From positions 968,312 to 1,032,311 of the forward strand of contig NC_087084.1 of NCBI RefSeq assembly GCF_026151205.1: a stretch of DNA of 64,000 nt, read 5' to 3'. The notes beneath the pieces are model-generated. The model had not been told where the DNA came from, did no database searches, and was given only the letters and a program-made list of their open reading frames with translations. Below, piece by piece: positions 1 through 11,316 of the stretch; position 1 is the stretch's first letter, and each line of letters opens with the position of its first letter. The position numbers were made by a program, and so were the translations under genes. This DNA is from Bolinopsis microptera (taxonomy: Eukaryota > Ctenophora > Tentaculata > Lobata > Bolinopsidae).

Positions 1-57
1 TCACAACTTAACTTAACTGTCATTTTATTAATGCAACTAGTGACAGTGTAAGTGTAA

Positions 58-74
58 CCCGGCCTTCGGCCGGG
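58..74. other. Short GC-rich hairpin
   Basis: A perfect dyad, CCCGGCC-TTC-GGCCGGG, stands out in AT-rich surroundings just upstream of the reverse-transcriptase fragment. It could belong to the untranslated part of that retroelement. No function can be assigned. Confidence 0.4.
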
Positions 75-119
75 ATTTCACTGCCGCAGTTAAAAAGGGT
101 ATGAGTATTTACCCGCTGA

Positions 120-713
120 GTCAAAACCCGCATTAGGTCAGCAATTATACTCGGAGTGCCCTCACGTATCCAATATGAGTATATCAAGAAACTCATAGAA
201 AATGGTGATGAGGTTGCACTTAAGAGTTTGGAAAATATATTTCGATATCAAGATGATCTTATTTCGTTTAATGATAGTGGTCTATTAGGGAATATTTTAG
301 GAGATATCTATCCTAGTGAGATGATTGTGAACTGTACTAATGTATCACCGCGTAAGTGCAATTATCTAGATTTATGTATTAGCATTTACAGGGGCAAGTT
401 TAGAGTAACACTTTATGATAAACGGAAAGACTATAGTTTTAATGTCATTTCTTATCCTTTTTTAGATGGGAATATCCCAAAGAATCTTTCTTACGGGGTA
501 TTTATTTCTCAGCTTGTTAGATTCGCTAACATTAATACCACAGTAGAGGGATTTTATAGTAACATTTGTGACTTAGTTAAGAAGCTTGTAAATCAAGGCT
601 TTATTCCTGCTGCCTTGCGCAAAAAGTTTTTGAAGTTTTACAATTCTAAACTTAATATCTGGTGTAAATTTGGGGTAGATATTTACGATCGTGTTATCAA
701 AATATTTGATTAG
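120..713 (+). pseudogene. Reverse-transcriptase C-terminal fragment of a retroelement
   Basis: The frame is open from 120 (just after a TGA) to the TAG ending at 713, about 197 codons. No ATG occurs early, so this is a 5'-truncated piece and not a complete gene. RYQDDLISFND looks like the (Y/F)xDD catalytic loop of a reverse transcriptase. It is followed by YLDLCISI, YDKRKDYSFNVISYP, NIPKNLSYGVFISQLVRFA and QGF...KFLKFY, a series I recognise from a family of animal mobile-element polymerases (YxxKRDDFxF, then YGVYISQLIRYAR). The family assignment rests on recalled motifs only. The fingers, palm A and palm B regions are absent from the window. The piece lies outside the inverted repeat and on the same strand as the Ig gene about 3.8 kb downstream, with no sign of a functional link. 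It could alternatively be a retained exon of a domesticated polymerase, which I think less likely. Confidence 0.6.
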
Positions 714-3700
714 GAATGTGTAGACTGTTGATATGTTGGAGTAGTTCATATTTGTTTGTCCTTCATATATCGTTTTTATTAATTTGGACCTTGAATCTTG
801 AGTGTAATGTGCCTTTTCTCTTCGGCTCACGCTTCCCGCGTGTGGTTGTACCTGGAACCTAGATTGAGTTCCTAGTTTCACCTTATTTACATTATTTGAG
901 TTATTTCGTGCGTGTCTAGGGATCTCTTTGGTGAGATGAGTTGTTGTATTAGTACAATTTAGTTGACCTAGTTTATATTCTTATTTTATTTTACCCTTTT
1001 CAGTTTTTAGATGATTTATGTTATTTGCATGCTCATGTTATAATAGAGTTTGAAGCATTGTTGCGTTTTGGGGCTTTGTAATACTATGACGGCATTGCTT
1101 TGAATTTGAATTTCTGATGATATTGATTTTCACTTTCAGTGCTATGTAACCTGGCAGTAACGTTGTAAAGGACTTTGAGGGGGTCTGTAGTCCCCCCGCA
1201 TAGTATGTTTGTGTTTCACTGATTTGTAAACTGAAGACGTAAATAATCGCATAATCAGTTCTTTCTCGTGGATAATTATGTCATTATTAGGCACCACATT
1301 CCATGATCATAAGGTCTGTGCACCCTGTACCACGACTATTACACCTCATAACTCCCGTCTTGAACCGCTTTCCATTTTTATTTAAATCATTTTAGAAATT
1401 AATCCTTGTTAACTCCGCACCACACCCGCTTATTATATTTTAAAACACGCATAACATTGTCGTATGAAAGTATGAACTCTCTCTCTGCAGTCCAAACAGA
1501 CCGCAATGAGTGCAATCCCCCCTAATAAAGTAATAAGCTTATAGTATTATCTTGTGGCTAACTTAATTACGATTCATGTACCAACGCTACATAATATGCA
1601 GTAATGGGAGAGAGAGCGAGGAGGGAGAAAAAAAGAGCCATTTTATGTCACATTTGTGGTACAAAACCATCAATAAAACCACTTACCACCGACCAATTTG
1701 AAAAAACCTTATTAGCTTATTCATTTGGCTTTGTCAGAGTTTTGTCGAAACTATACCGAAAAAACCAGTCCCGTAACTCCTACCGTTTTCTTGATTAAGC
1801 TGCTCGGAAATTACACGAGCACAGACAGACAGACACACACAGACAGACACACAGACAGACAGACACACACAGACACACACACAGACACACACACACTCTG
1901 AGATCATTGTTCAAGATACCTCAGCTTCATCATCGTACGTATGCGTGTTCCTCTCCAAAGATAGTGGAAACCTGTTGACTTAAGCTCCACTTAATCTTGT
2001 CGATGTGTGTCTAAAGAAAATTGCTGAATAGAAACCGCATGAAACTTCGAAACTCTATAACTTGTTATAAAAAACAATGATAATTTAAGTTCGCAGACGC
2101 AGACGTGTGCTATTCTGCGGTATGAACGGACATTAATATGAACGCTAGAAGGCATTCAAAACCATCAAAAATACGAATTTTTTTCATTTTTTAAATTTTT
2201 TAAAAATTTCAGCAAATGATTTTTAAATCCATTTTTTATAAAGTAAGTAAGAATAGCAGTCGTTAAGCAGTATAAATGTTAAAATATGTGTATATGATTA
2301 GTGTCTACTATCACAAATCATCTTCATCAAATGGGTTTTCGTGCATGAAATAGTCCATGCTTAAAGCATCAGTGATTTCTAGCTTTATGGAAACCTTTTT
2401 TTTATCAAACTACCCGGTCCTGCATTTCAGTGTTAACTTTTACAAGCCATTCGGCGTGAAGCGGGTTTTATCTTAGACAACTTTAGTTTAACCTTAACAT
2501 CACGTGGAGCTTTCCTAGCACTGTTTCGTTACCTCCCCTGAGTAATATGAATTATAACAACGTCGGACAATGTCCTTGGCAACACGATTTACCGTAATAT
2601 TTAGAGGCTGGAACAAGTTTGTCAAGTTGGCGGAGACTAGCTCATGAACTATGTTGTTGGGTGCCATAATTTCGCTGACTTTTTCCACCAAGTGACCCTT
2701 GAAAACATCATATACTAGTAGAGTTTTATGTGCCTCCGGGAGACCAAGGAGAACCTTTCTGTCGTTAACTTACGGCACAATAAAGTTGTCATATATTCTG
2801 GACAAAAAGTTCGAAATTTTGAAAAAAATTCAACGGACAATTTAACTTGGACGGACCTTAAATGAACAGACTTTATTTGAACGTACATTAGATGAACGTA
2901 TAGGGCCTCCAGCGTCTAAATAAGGTCCGATAAGGTACATATTTTGTAGTGTTGTAATTAACTTCAATGCGTCATAGAAGCCTAAATATTTGCTTCGTTG
3001 TTTGATTTACTGTTAACTAGTTTTCGATTAAAATCTTTCATTTATATTTATTTATTTATTTATTACGAAAATACAGATTTTGAGATTTCATAGGCCGTCA
3101 AGTTTCAATCTGTCAAGGGTCAAAGTTTGTCCGTTTCTAAGTTTTTATATCGCGACAATTATCATAGGGGGTTATTCCTGTTGATATTTTTACTTTGTGT
3201 GTGGTTCGGAACAGATATAAGATTTTCAAGAAAATTAAGAGGTTGCTCAAGCTCAGCATCAAATAGTCTTCACTTTAGGACATACCGATAACATAAAAAT
3301 GTGCAAGATATTAGAGTATATAAACGTCACAATAACGTCACAATAACGTCACAAGGCTACCACATCCTAAACTAATGAATTAGGCTGCAGAATGCAGATA
3401 CGACCCATAATAAGAAATCAAATTAACCATCAATCTTGGCTAAGTGTTTGTAACTTTAGAATCAAAAGTAGCTACTTTCGCATTCTCAGTGGGACAGAAT
3501 AACATATTCTGATATTATTAAGTTATAATATGTATGAACTCGGATATGAGGCGTCGAATAAATGTTTAGTTATCTTTTAATCAACTTAACTCCTTGAAAA
3601 CCGGAGAGCTCTACGATCTGCAAATGAACTCATGACTTACTAGTTACTATAAATATTATTTTGTCATATTTGTAGCGTTTGTATTATTTATTGGGCATTC

Positions 3701-4485
3701 CATAAAAGCAATCTCAAGTACCACGAAGTTCATGTAAGCTCACTGTTTTGTTCAGTTGTTCAATTACTTAATTAAACCGCTTCATTCTGCCTGATCAATT
3801 ATACTTATCGTCAACTAATTTACGTTGTTTTTAAACGCTATTACTCGAAGAACCTGGTTAATATTTTCCTGTTTCTTATAGTTTGGCACAATGCCAATGG
3901 ACTGGCCCATTTGGTTTAGTGAAAATATGTTTCCATTTTCAGTAACATTTTAGCAACAGAATTGCGTACCATGGATTAGCATATAATTGGGATACAGTGA
4001 AACTATCGGGCTATAATGAATGGGACTTGCCATGCCCCATGGCGACATTAAAATATATAACTCTGGTTCATCATTTCCTCGATATAGTCAGGGGAAAAGT
4101 GAAAATCCGTTGGATTTGAAGGGTGATAAGGATTTAGCAACGGGATATGGTAGTTAGGACCCCTACGAACATAATTAGACTTGTCACCAATTTTTTTTTC
4201 TCACGGCAACGCCACTTTTTACCACTTCTTACCACCTTTCTGGTTTGCCAAATATCTTCAGTTGTGAATGTCGCAGAAGGTTGCAAATAATGGAGGATGT
4301 TCATCTCATAAAGGAGAAAAGCTTTTGTTATACAACTTGTTACGTTGGACAATCAGCTAATTGGATAATCACCAATTAGCTAATTACCAAAAAAATTGAA
4401 AAATTTTTATTGGCTCAAAATGATCGATATCGTTTAAAACACGGACAAATGTAGTTTTAAGAAAAATTTCAAATTTTTTTTTCAG
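714..4485. other. Intergenic flank, no supported gene
   Basis: No convincing coding region is visible. The stretch is AT-rich, with an ACAGACAC-type microsatellite at about 1819-1893, a TATT run at about 3043-3063 and a triplicated ATAACGTCACA at about 3324-3352. The small open frames at 1604-1798 and 4134-4352 are compositionally ordinary and have no recognisable motif. This segment is not part of the palindrome. Confidence 0.5.
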
Positions 4486-4533
4486 AGAAAGTGAAAGAGA
4501 AAGTGACTAAGTAAGCAAGTTGGAGTTCTTTTC
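4471..4533 (+). promoter_or_regulatory. Acceptor-like site and 5' leader of the Ig gene
   Basis: A run of T ending in CAG (AG at 4484-4485) looks like a strong 3' splice site just before the first coding exon. The leader may therefore begin by cis-splicing from a 5' UTR exon, or by spliced-leader addition. A TGA in frame with the ATG lies about 30 nt upstream of it, which supports the ATG at 4534 as the start. No TATA box could be assigned with confidence. Confidence 0.4.
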
Positions 4534-4575
4534 ATGATAGTGAGGAGGTTCTTTCAACTGCTTGCTCTTGTCACG
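4534..4575 (+). CDS. Multi-Ig gene exon 1: signal peptide start
   Basis: The 14 codons read MIVRRFFQLLALVT and are followed by a textbook donor, GTAAGT, in phase 0. Joined to exon 2 this gives a basic N-terminus and a hydrophobic core ending near VIGA, which is a good secretory signal peptide. Seen directly: the ATG, the in-frame upstream stop, the donor and the compatible phase. Inferred: the protein is exported. The exon lies 68 bp outside the left end of the inverted repeat, so the right-hand copy of the gene has no counterpart in this window. Confidence 0.7.
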
Positions 4576-4793
4576 GTAAGTGTATTAGTTATTTATTTTT
4601 TTCGAGTAATGTTTTTAGGTGTCCGCAGACGCCTGGACTTTTAATTTTAATTTTCTCCCCTCTCGTAATAAAAGTCATTCTCGAACCCTTCAAATGAAAG
4701 TGTAGCATTTGATGACCAAAACTAATTTGAGGTAATTTTTTGTTACATCCACCCAGATTGGTAATTTTACATGACTATCCTCTCACCATAACC

Positions 4794-4915
4794 TTGTCAT
4801 ACGTTGTATGACCCGCCGCGCACGAGTGCGCGGCTCCCCCTGTATTGTAGAATGTAGAAACTCTACAGTAGAAACTTTATAGTGAAGCGACAGTGGGGGT
4901 CACCGCGTGATACAA
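4794..4915. mobile_element. 122-bp MITE with 8-bp target duplication (left arm only)
   Basis: The insert is flanked by an 8-bp direct repeat, CCATAACC (4786-4793 and 4916-4923). The right arm carries the uninterrupted site near 63150-63162. Its ends are imperfect inverted repeats (TTGTCATACG against TTGTATCACG), and it contains a GC-rich hairpin, CCGCGCAC-GA-GTGCGCGG. An 8-bp duplication is usual for hAT-like elements, but no transposase is present, so the superfamily is an inference. It lies in intron 1 just upstream of exon 2. Confidence 0.7.
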
Positions 4916-4950
4916 CCATAACCATGATAATAGTGAACGCTTTTTCTCAG

Positions 4951-5038
4951 GTTATTGGAGCGAATTTTGATTTTTCAGATGCTGACTCGTCAGGACAAGC
5001 AGCAACCTGTGAACAAGGGTTCGTTATAGATGGCGAAG
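4951..5038 (+). CDS. Multi-Ig gene exon 2: end of signal peptide, start of Cys-rich region
   Basis: The acceptor TTTTTCTCAG precedes the exon and the donor GTAAGT follows it. It is entered in phase 0 and left in phase 1. It encodes VIGANFDFSDADSSG and then QAATCEQGFVIDGE. The first residues complete the signal peptide and TCEQGF begins the cysteine-rich module. An ATG at 4924 just upstream, in frame, could act as an alternative start if exon 1 were skipped. The mirrored copy is intact at 63036-63123. Confidence 0.7.
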
Positions 5039-5193
5039 GTAAGTTGAATTAGCCGATATTTTGTCCCTGTATATTTACCAAAATGATTTTGAAGTATATT
5101 ACGAGATTTTTGGGTTACTCGTTGCAGTCAGTGTAATTCAATATTTCTATAACTTTACTAATCAACTTAATTAACTAAACTGTGCATTATCAG

Positions 5194-5272
5194 GTTGTAG
5201 AGGTTGTCCCGCCGGTACCAAAGCTAAGTCCGATCAAACAGGTTGTGACACGTGTCCGTTAGACTCATACAG
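5194..5272 (+). CDS. Multi-Ig gene exon 3: GCC2/GCC3 (ephrin-receptor-like) Cys module, first half
   Basis: This 79-nt exon is entered in phase 1 and left in phase 2, between ...TTATCAG and GTGAGT. It encodes GCRGCPAGTKAKSDQTGC then DTCPLDSY, matching the CxxCPxGT...CxxCPxxxYS pattern of the GCC2/GCC3 (ephrin-receptor-like) family, a small disulphide-bonded extracellular module. It must splice to exon 4 to finish the domain. Its last 26 or so nucleotides are the seed of the 39-bp splice-donor array that follows directly. Confidence 0.75.
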
Positions 5273-8200
5273 GTGAGTTCAATGTGAAACGTTTCCGCTA
5301 GACTCATACAGGTGAGTTTAATGTGAAACGTGTCCTCTATACTCATACAGGTGAGTTCAATGTGAAACGTGTCCTCTAGACTCATACAGGTGAGTTTAAT
5401 GTGAAACGTGTCCTCTAGACTCATACAGGTGAGTTCAATGTGAAACGTGTCCTCTAGACTCATACAGGTGAGTTTAATGTGAAACGTGTCCTCTATACTC
5501 ATACAGGACAGTTCAATGTGAAACGTGTCCTCTAGACTCATACAGGTGAGTTCAATGTGAAACGTGTCCTCTAGACTCATACAGGTTAGTTCAATGTGAA
5601 ACGTGTCCTCTAGACTCATACAGGTGAGTTCAATGTGAAACGTGTCCTCTAGACTCATACAGGTGAGTTCAATGTGAAACGTGTCCTCTAGACTCATACA
5701 GGTGAGTTCAATGTGAAACGTGTCCTCTAGACTCATACAGGTGAGTTCAATGTGAAACGTGTCCTCTAGACTCATACAGGTGAGTTCAATGTGAAACGTG
5801 TCCTCTAGACTCATACAGGTGAGTTCAATGTGAAACGTGTCCTCTAGACTCATACAGGTGAGTTCAATGTGAAACGTGTCCTCTAGACTCATACAGGTGA
5901 GTTCAATGTGAAACGTGTCCTCTAGACTCATACAGGTGAGTTCAATGTGAAACGTGTCCTCTAGACTCATACAGGTGAGTTCAATGTGAAACGTGTCCTC
6001 TATACTCATACAGGTGAGTTCAATGTGAAACGTGTCCGCTAGACTCATACAGGTGAGTTCAATGTGAAACGTGTCCTCTAGACTCATACAGGTGAGTTCA
6101 ATGTGAAACGTGTCCGCTAGACTCATACAGGACAGTTCAATGTGAAACGTGTCCTCTATACTCATACAGGTTAGTTCAATGTGAAACGTGTCCTCTATAC
6201 TCATACAGGACAGTTCAATGTGAAACGTGTCCTCAAGACTCATACAGGTGAGTTCAATGTGAAACGTGTCCTCTAGACTCATACAGGTGAGTTCAATGTG
6301 AAACGTGTCCGCTAGACTCATACAGGACAGTTCAATGTGAAACGTGTCCTCTATACTCATACAGGTTAGTTCAATGTGAAACGTGTCCTCTATACTCATA
6401 CAGGTTAGTTCAATGTGAAACGTGTCCTCTAGACTCATACAGGACAGTTCAATGTGAAACGTGTCCTCTAGACTCATACAGGTTAGTTCAATGTGAAACG
6501 TGTCCTCTATACTCATACAGGTGAGTTCAATGTGAAACGTGTCCTCTATACTCATACAGGTTAGTTCAATGTGAAACGTGTCCTCTAGACTCATACAGGT
6601 GAGTTCAATGTGAAACGTGTCCTCTATACTCATACAGGTTAGTTCAATGTGAAACGTGTCCTCTATACTCATACAGGTTAGTTCAATGTGAAACGTGTCC
6701 TCTAGACTCATACAGGTGAGTTCAATGTGAAACGTGTCCGCTAGACTCATACAGGACAGTTCAATGTGAAACGTGTCCTCTATACTCATACAGGTTAGTT
6801 CAATGTGAAACGTGTCCTCTATACTCATACAGGTTAGTTCAATGTGAAACGTGTCCTCTAGACTCATACAGGACAGTTCAATGTGAAACGTGTCCTCTAG
6901 ACTCATACAGGTGAGTTCAATGTGAAACGTGTCCTCTAGACTCATACAGGTTAGTTCAATGTGAAACGTGTCCTCTATACTCATACAGGTGAGTTCAATG
7001 TGAAACGTGTCCTCTATACTCATACAGGTGAGTTCAATGTGAAACGTGTCCGCTAGACTCATACAGGTTAGTTCAATGTGAAACGTGTCCTCTATACTCA
7101 TACAGGTGAGTTCAATGTGAAACGTGTCCTCTATACTCATACAGGTTAGTTCAATGTGAAACGTGTCCTCTAGACTCATACAGGTGAGTTCAATGTGAAA
7201 CGTGTCCTCTAGACTCATACAGGTGAGTTCAATGTGAAACGTGTCCTCTAGACTCATACAGGTGAGTTCAATGTGAAACGTGTCCTCTATACTCATACAG
7301 GTGAGTTCAATGTGAAACGTGTCCTCTATACTCATACAGGTGAGTTCAATGTGAAACGTGTCCTCTAGACTCATACAGGTGAGTTCAATGTGAAACGTGT
7401 CCTCTAGACTCATACAGGTGAGTTCAATGTGAAACGTGTCCTCTAGACTCATACAGGTGAGTTCAATGTGAAACGTGTCCTCTATACTCATACAGGTGAG
7501 TTCAATGTGAAACGTGTCCTCTAGACTCATACAGGTTAGTTCAATGTGAAACGTGTCCTCTAGACTCATACAGGTGAGTTCAATGTGAAACGTGTCCTCA
7601 AGACTCATACAGGTGAGTTCAATGTGAAACGTGTCCTCTATACTCATACAGGTGAGTTCAATGTGAAACGTGTCCTCTATACTCATACAGGTTAGTTCAA
7701 TGTGAAACGTGTCCTCTATACTCATACAGGTGAGTTCAATGTGAAACGTGTCCTCAAGACTCATACAGGTGAGTTCAATGTGAAACGTGTCCTCTATACT
7801 CATACAGGTGAGTTCAATGTGAAACGTGTCCTCTATACTCATACAGGTGAGTTCAATGTGAAACGTGTCCTCTATACTCATACAGGTTAGTTCAATGTGA
7901 AACGTGTCCTCTATACTCATACAGGTGAGTTCAATGTGAAACGTGTCCTCTAGACTCATACAGGTGAGTTCAATGTGAAACGTGTCCTCTAGACTCATAC
8001 AGGTGAGTTCAATGTGAAACGTGTCCTCTAGACTCATACAGGTTAGTTCAATGTGAAACGTGTCCTCTAGACTCATACAGGTGAGTTCAATGTGAAACGT
8101 GTCCTCTAGACTCATACAGGTGAGTTCAATGTTAAACGTGTCCTCTAGACTCATACAGGTTAGTTCAATGTGAAACGTGTCCTCTATACTCATACAGGTG

Positions 8201-9802
8201 AGTTCAATGTGAAACGTGTCCTCTAGACTCATACAGGTGAGTTCAATGTTAAACGTGTCCTCTAGACTCATACAGGTTAGTTCAATGTGAAACGTGTCCT
8301 CAAGACTCATACAGGTGAGTTCAATGTGAAACGTGTCCTCAAGACTCATACAGGTGAGTTCAATGTGAAACGTGTCCTCTATACTCATACAGGTGAGTTC
8401 AATGTGAAACGTGTCCTCTATACTCATACAGGTTAGTTCAATGTGAAACGTGTCCTCTATACTCATACAGGTGAGTTCAATGTGAAACGTGTCCTCTAGA
8501 CTCATACAGGTGAGTTCAATGTGAAACGTGTCCTCTAGACTCATACAGGTGAGTTCAATGTGAAACGTGTCCTCTAGACTCATACAGGTTAGTTCAATGT
8601 GAAACGTGTCCTCTAGACTCATACAGGTTAGTTCAATGTGAAACGTGTCCTCTAGACTCATACAGGACAGTTCAATGTGAAACGTGTCCTCTATACTCAT
8701 ACAGGTGAGTTCAATGTGAAACGTGTCCTCTAGACTCATACAGGTGAGTTCAATGTGAAACGTGTCCTCTAGACTCATACAGGTGAGTTCAATGTGAAAC
8801 GTGTCCTCTAGACTCATACAGGTGAGTTCAATGTGAAACGTGTCCTCTAGACTCATACAGGTGAGTTCAATGTGAAACGTGTCCTCTAGACTCATACAGG
8901 TAAGTTCAATGTGAAACGTGTCCTCTAGACTCATACAGGTGAGTTCAATGTGAAACGTGTCCTCTAGACTCATACAGGTGAGTTCAATGTGAAACGTGTC
9001 CTCTATACTCATACAGGTGAGTTCAATGTGAAACGTGTCCTCTAGACTCATACAGGTGAGTTCAATGTGAAACGTGTCCTCTAGACTCATACAGGTGAGT
9101 TCAATGTGAAACGTGTCCTCTAGACTCATACAGGTGAGTTCAATGTGAAACGTGTCCTCTATACTCATACAGGTGAGTTCAATGTGAAACGTGTCCTCTA
9201 TACTCATACAGGTGAGTTCAATGTGAAACGTGTCCTCTATACTCATACAGGTGAGTTCAATGTGAAACGTGTCCTCTAGACTCATACAGGTGAGTTCAAT
9301 GTGAAACGTGTCCTCTATACTCATACAGGTGAGTTCAATGTGAAACGTGTCCTCTATACTCATACAGGTGAGTTCAATGTGAAACGTGTCCGCTAGACTC
9401 ATACAGGTTAGTTCAATGTGAAACGTGTCCTCTATACTCATACAGGTGAGTTCAATGTGAAACGTGTCCTCTATACTCATACAGGTTAGTTCAATGTGAA
9501 ACGTGTCCTCTAGACTCATACAGGTGAGTTCAATGTGAAACGTGTCCTCTAGACTCATACAGGTGAGTTCAATGTGAAACGTGTCCTCTAGACTCATACA
9601 GGTGAGTTCAATGTGAAACGTGTCCTCTATACTCATACAGGTGAGTTCAATGTGAAACGTGTCCTCTAGACTCATACAGGTGAGTTCAATGTGAAACGTG
9701 TCCTCTAGACTCATACAGGTGAGTTCAATGTGAAACGTGTCCTCTAGACTCATACAGGTGAGTTCAATGTGAAACGTGTCCTCTATACTCATACAGGTAA
9801 GT
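5273..9802 (+). repeat. 39-bp tandem array carrying 117 consecutive 5' splice sites
   Basis: The unit is about 25 nt copied from the end of exon 3 (...ACGTGTCCTCTAGACTCATACAG) followed by the first 14 nt of the intron (GTGAGTTCAATGTG). The donor dinucleotide recurs from 5273 to 9797, exactly 116 periods of 39 nt with no indel. Most copies read CAG|GTGAGT. About two dozen read GTTAGT, eight read GACAGT (5507, 6128, 6207, 6324, 6443, 6755, 6869 and 8666, approximate positions) and the last reads GTAAGT. In the exon frame GTGAGT gives an immediate TGA, so only the first donor yields an intact module. The long antisense open frame across the array is a by-product of 39 being divisible by three. 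Confidence 0.95.
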
Positions 9803-9980
9803 TCAATGCGCTACTGGTGCGGAGGTATTAGGTAAACAGGTTCTGACACGTGACAGTGTTTAACCTAATCTCGCCCAATAACGACCCTGTCAATCGAATT
9901 GTTAAGGTAGTTTGAAAGTTACGAACAGTGTGCTTAACATTTCATTAAATAACATTTCATATTCTGACACTTACTTTCAG

Positions 9981-10066
9981 CTTGGCGGAGGCTACAGAAT
10001 GTGTAGAATGTGCTGGCTCGTTAGGAACTGTAAGTGATGGAAGCACCAAGGCTGAGGATTGCGCCA
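9981..10066 (+). CDS. Multi-Ig gene exon 4: Cys-rich module, second half
   Basis: The acceptor TTACTTTCAG and donor GTAAGT are clear. The exon is entered in phase 2 and left in phase 1, matching exons 3 and 5. It encodes (S)LAEATECVECAGSLGTVS then DGSTKAEDCA, which supplies the later cysteines expected after CxxCPxxxYS in a GCC2/GCC3 module. The mirrored exon at 58869-58954 has the same 86-nt length. Confidence 0.75.
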
Positions 10067-10298
10067 GTAAGTTTAACTTCTAATGTTTTTTTTTGTTTAA
10101 AAAAAAAAATTTTTTAAATTTTTTAATATGCAACCTACTAAAAACTTCTAATGTTTAAATTTAATCTACCATAAGCTGCAGTCACTCCAGTTATTTTTAA
10201 TGGTTGGTATGGCCTGCTTAGGTTTGGTTTATCGTTTCTACTGCCACATGTACGCTTTGGCGTCGTTGGAATTGTGAGTTGATATGATATCATATTCA

Positions 10299-10614
10299 TC
10301 TTACTATATATAAAGCGAGACGATATATATGGATGTGTTTATCCGTACCATTTTACTGACACCACGGCATCAATTTTAACGCGACTTTCCGCAAAAAGCG
10401 TAAAAGATATACAACTGATACTTTTTTGACTGGGTCAAATGCTTTAATGGCCTCCAAATCAGCATGAAAAAATAAAAAATTGGCCAAGGAATAGGAGTTT
10501 TAGAGCCCAAAATTTGAACCCCCAAGTGGTGTCAAAAACGCGAATTAAATTGGTAATTATTATTTAGTCTCTTGAGTCTTGACACTATTTTAGGGTTATA
10601 CGGGTTCCTGCTAG
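10299..10614 (+). mobile_element. Non-autonomous Helitron (left arm only)
   Basis: The 316-bp insert begins with TC (TCTTACTATATATAAAG) and ends with CTAG. It lies between A10298 and T10615 with no target duplication. The right arm shows the empty A|T site at 58644-58645. A TC start, CTRR end and A^T insertion are the Helitron hallmarks. I do not see a clear 3' terminal hairpin, and no Rep/helicase coding is present. Confidence 0.65.
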
Positions 10615-10788
10615 TAGTCTTAACGATTTGAGGTTACCAATGAGTTAACGTTCAATTGTAGGAATTGAAATATTTCGTTACAGGCAGTAAGTTTACAGGT
10701 TGCATCGTAAGGAATGATTGAGATAATGATTTGAACAGCCCATTTTAATTTTCTATTATTTACCGTGGCACACAGAACCATGCACCTG

Positions 10789-11097
10789 CTACTTCCGGAT
10801 AATTTGAAAATATAAATAAACTAGATAGCCCGTGGTAACAGGGACGAAGCTAGTAGTATTCTTTGAAAGAAAGTTTTAATCGCATCAAAAATATCCATCC
10901 CAACTGAAGATACAGCCGATTTAAATATAAAACACTTTAAACACAACGTAATTACCACAAAACCGATCAAAATGACGTTAAAACAATCTTTGCACGTGCA
11001 TGACGTGTGCATTAAAACACCGTTGCTATGGAACGTTTTGGTTGTTACCTAAATTTCTATTTTTCGTCTAATTTGCACGTGGGCGGTCGTACGTACA
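10789..11097. mobile_element. About 310-bp segment present only in the left arm
   Basis: Comparison with 58460-58475 shows that the right arm has only about 4 bp where the left has this segment. It includes TAGCCCGTGG...GAAGCTAGT near 10825-10854, which resembles a Helitron 3' end, but no matching TC start is visible. The class is uncertain; it is an insertion on the left or a deletion on the right. Confidence 0.5.
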
Positions 11098-11316
11098 GTG
11101 TACAGAATTTTCTGAATTATAATAGAGATAAACTATCATATCCGGACGATTTTGATTTCCCGAAAATAATCGCACATACATTTTGAACTGTGGTGTGATT
11201 GAGATTTCTCTTTTGATTCTTAAATTGCCCTATCTGTGTCACTGATTCGTTAATTTGAAAAAATCATTTGGGATATTGTATCAGTACAGTATAATCATCA
11301 TCAACTTGCTCTAACC

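Noticed and set aside
5224-9792. 1522-codon minus-strand open frame of repeated 13-residue units (and 404 codons at 59128-60342 on the plus strand)
   Set aside because: It is the antisense of the splice-donor array. It stays open only because the unit is 39 nt, and the sense strand has flanking exons with matching phases.
5273-9802. CRISPR-like array
   Set aside because: Units are contiguous with no unique spacers, and the setting is a eukaryotic intron.
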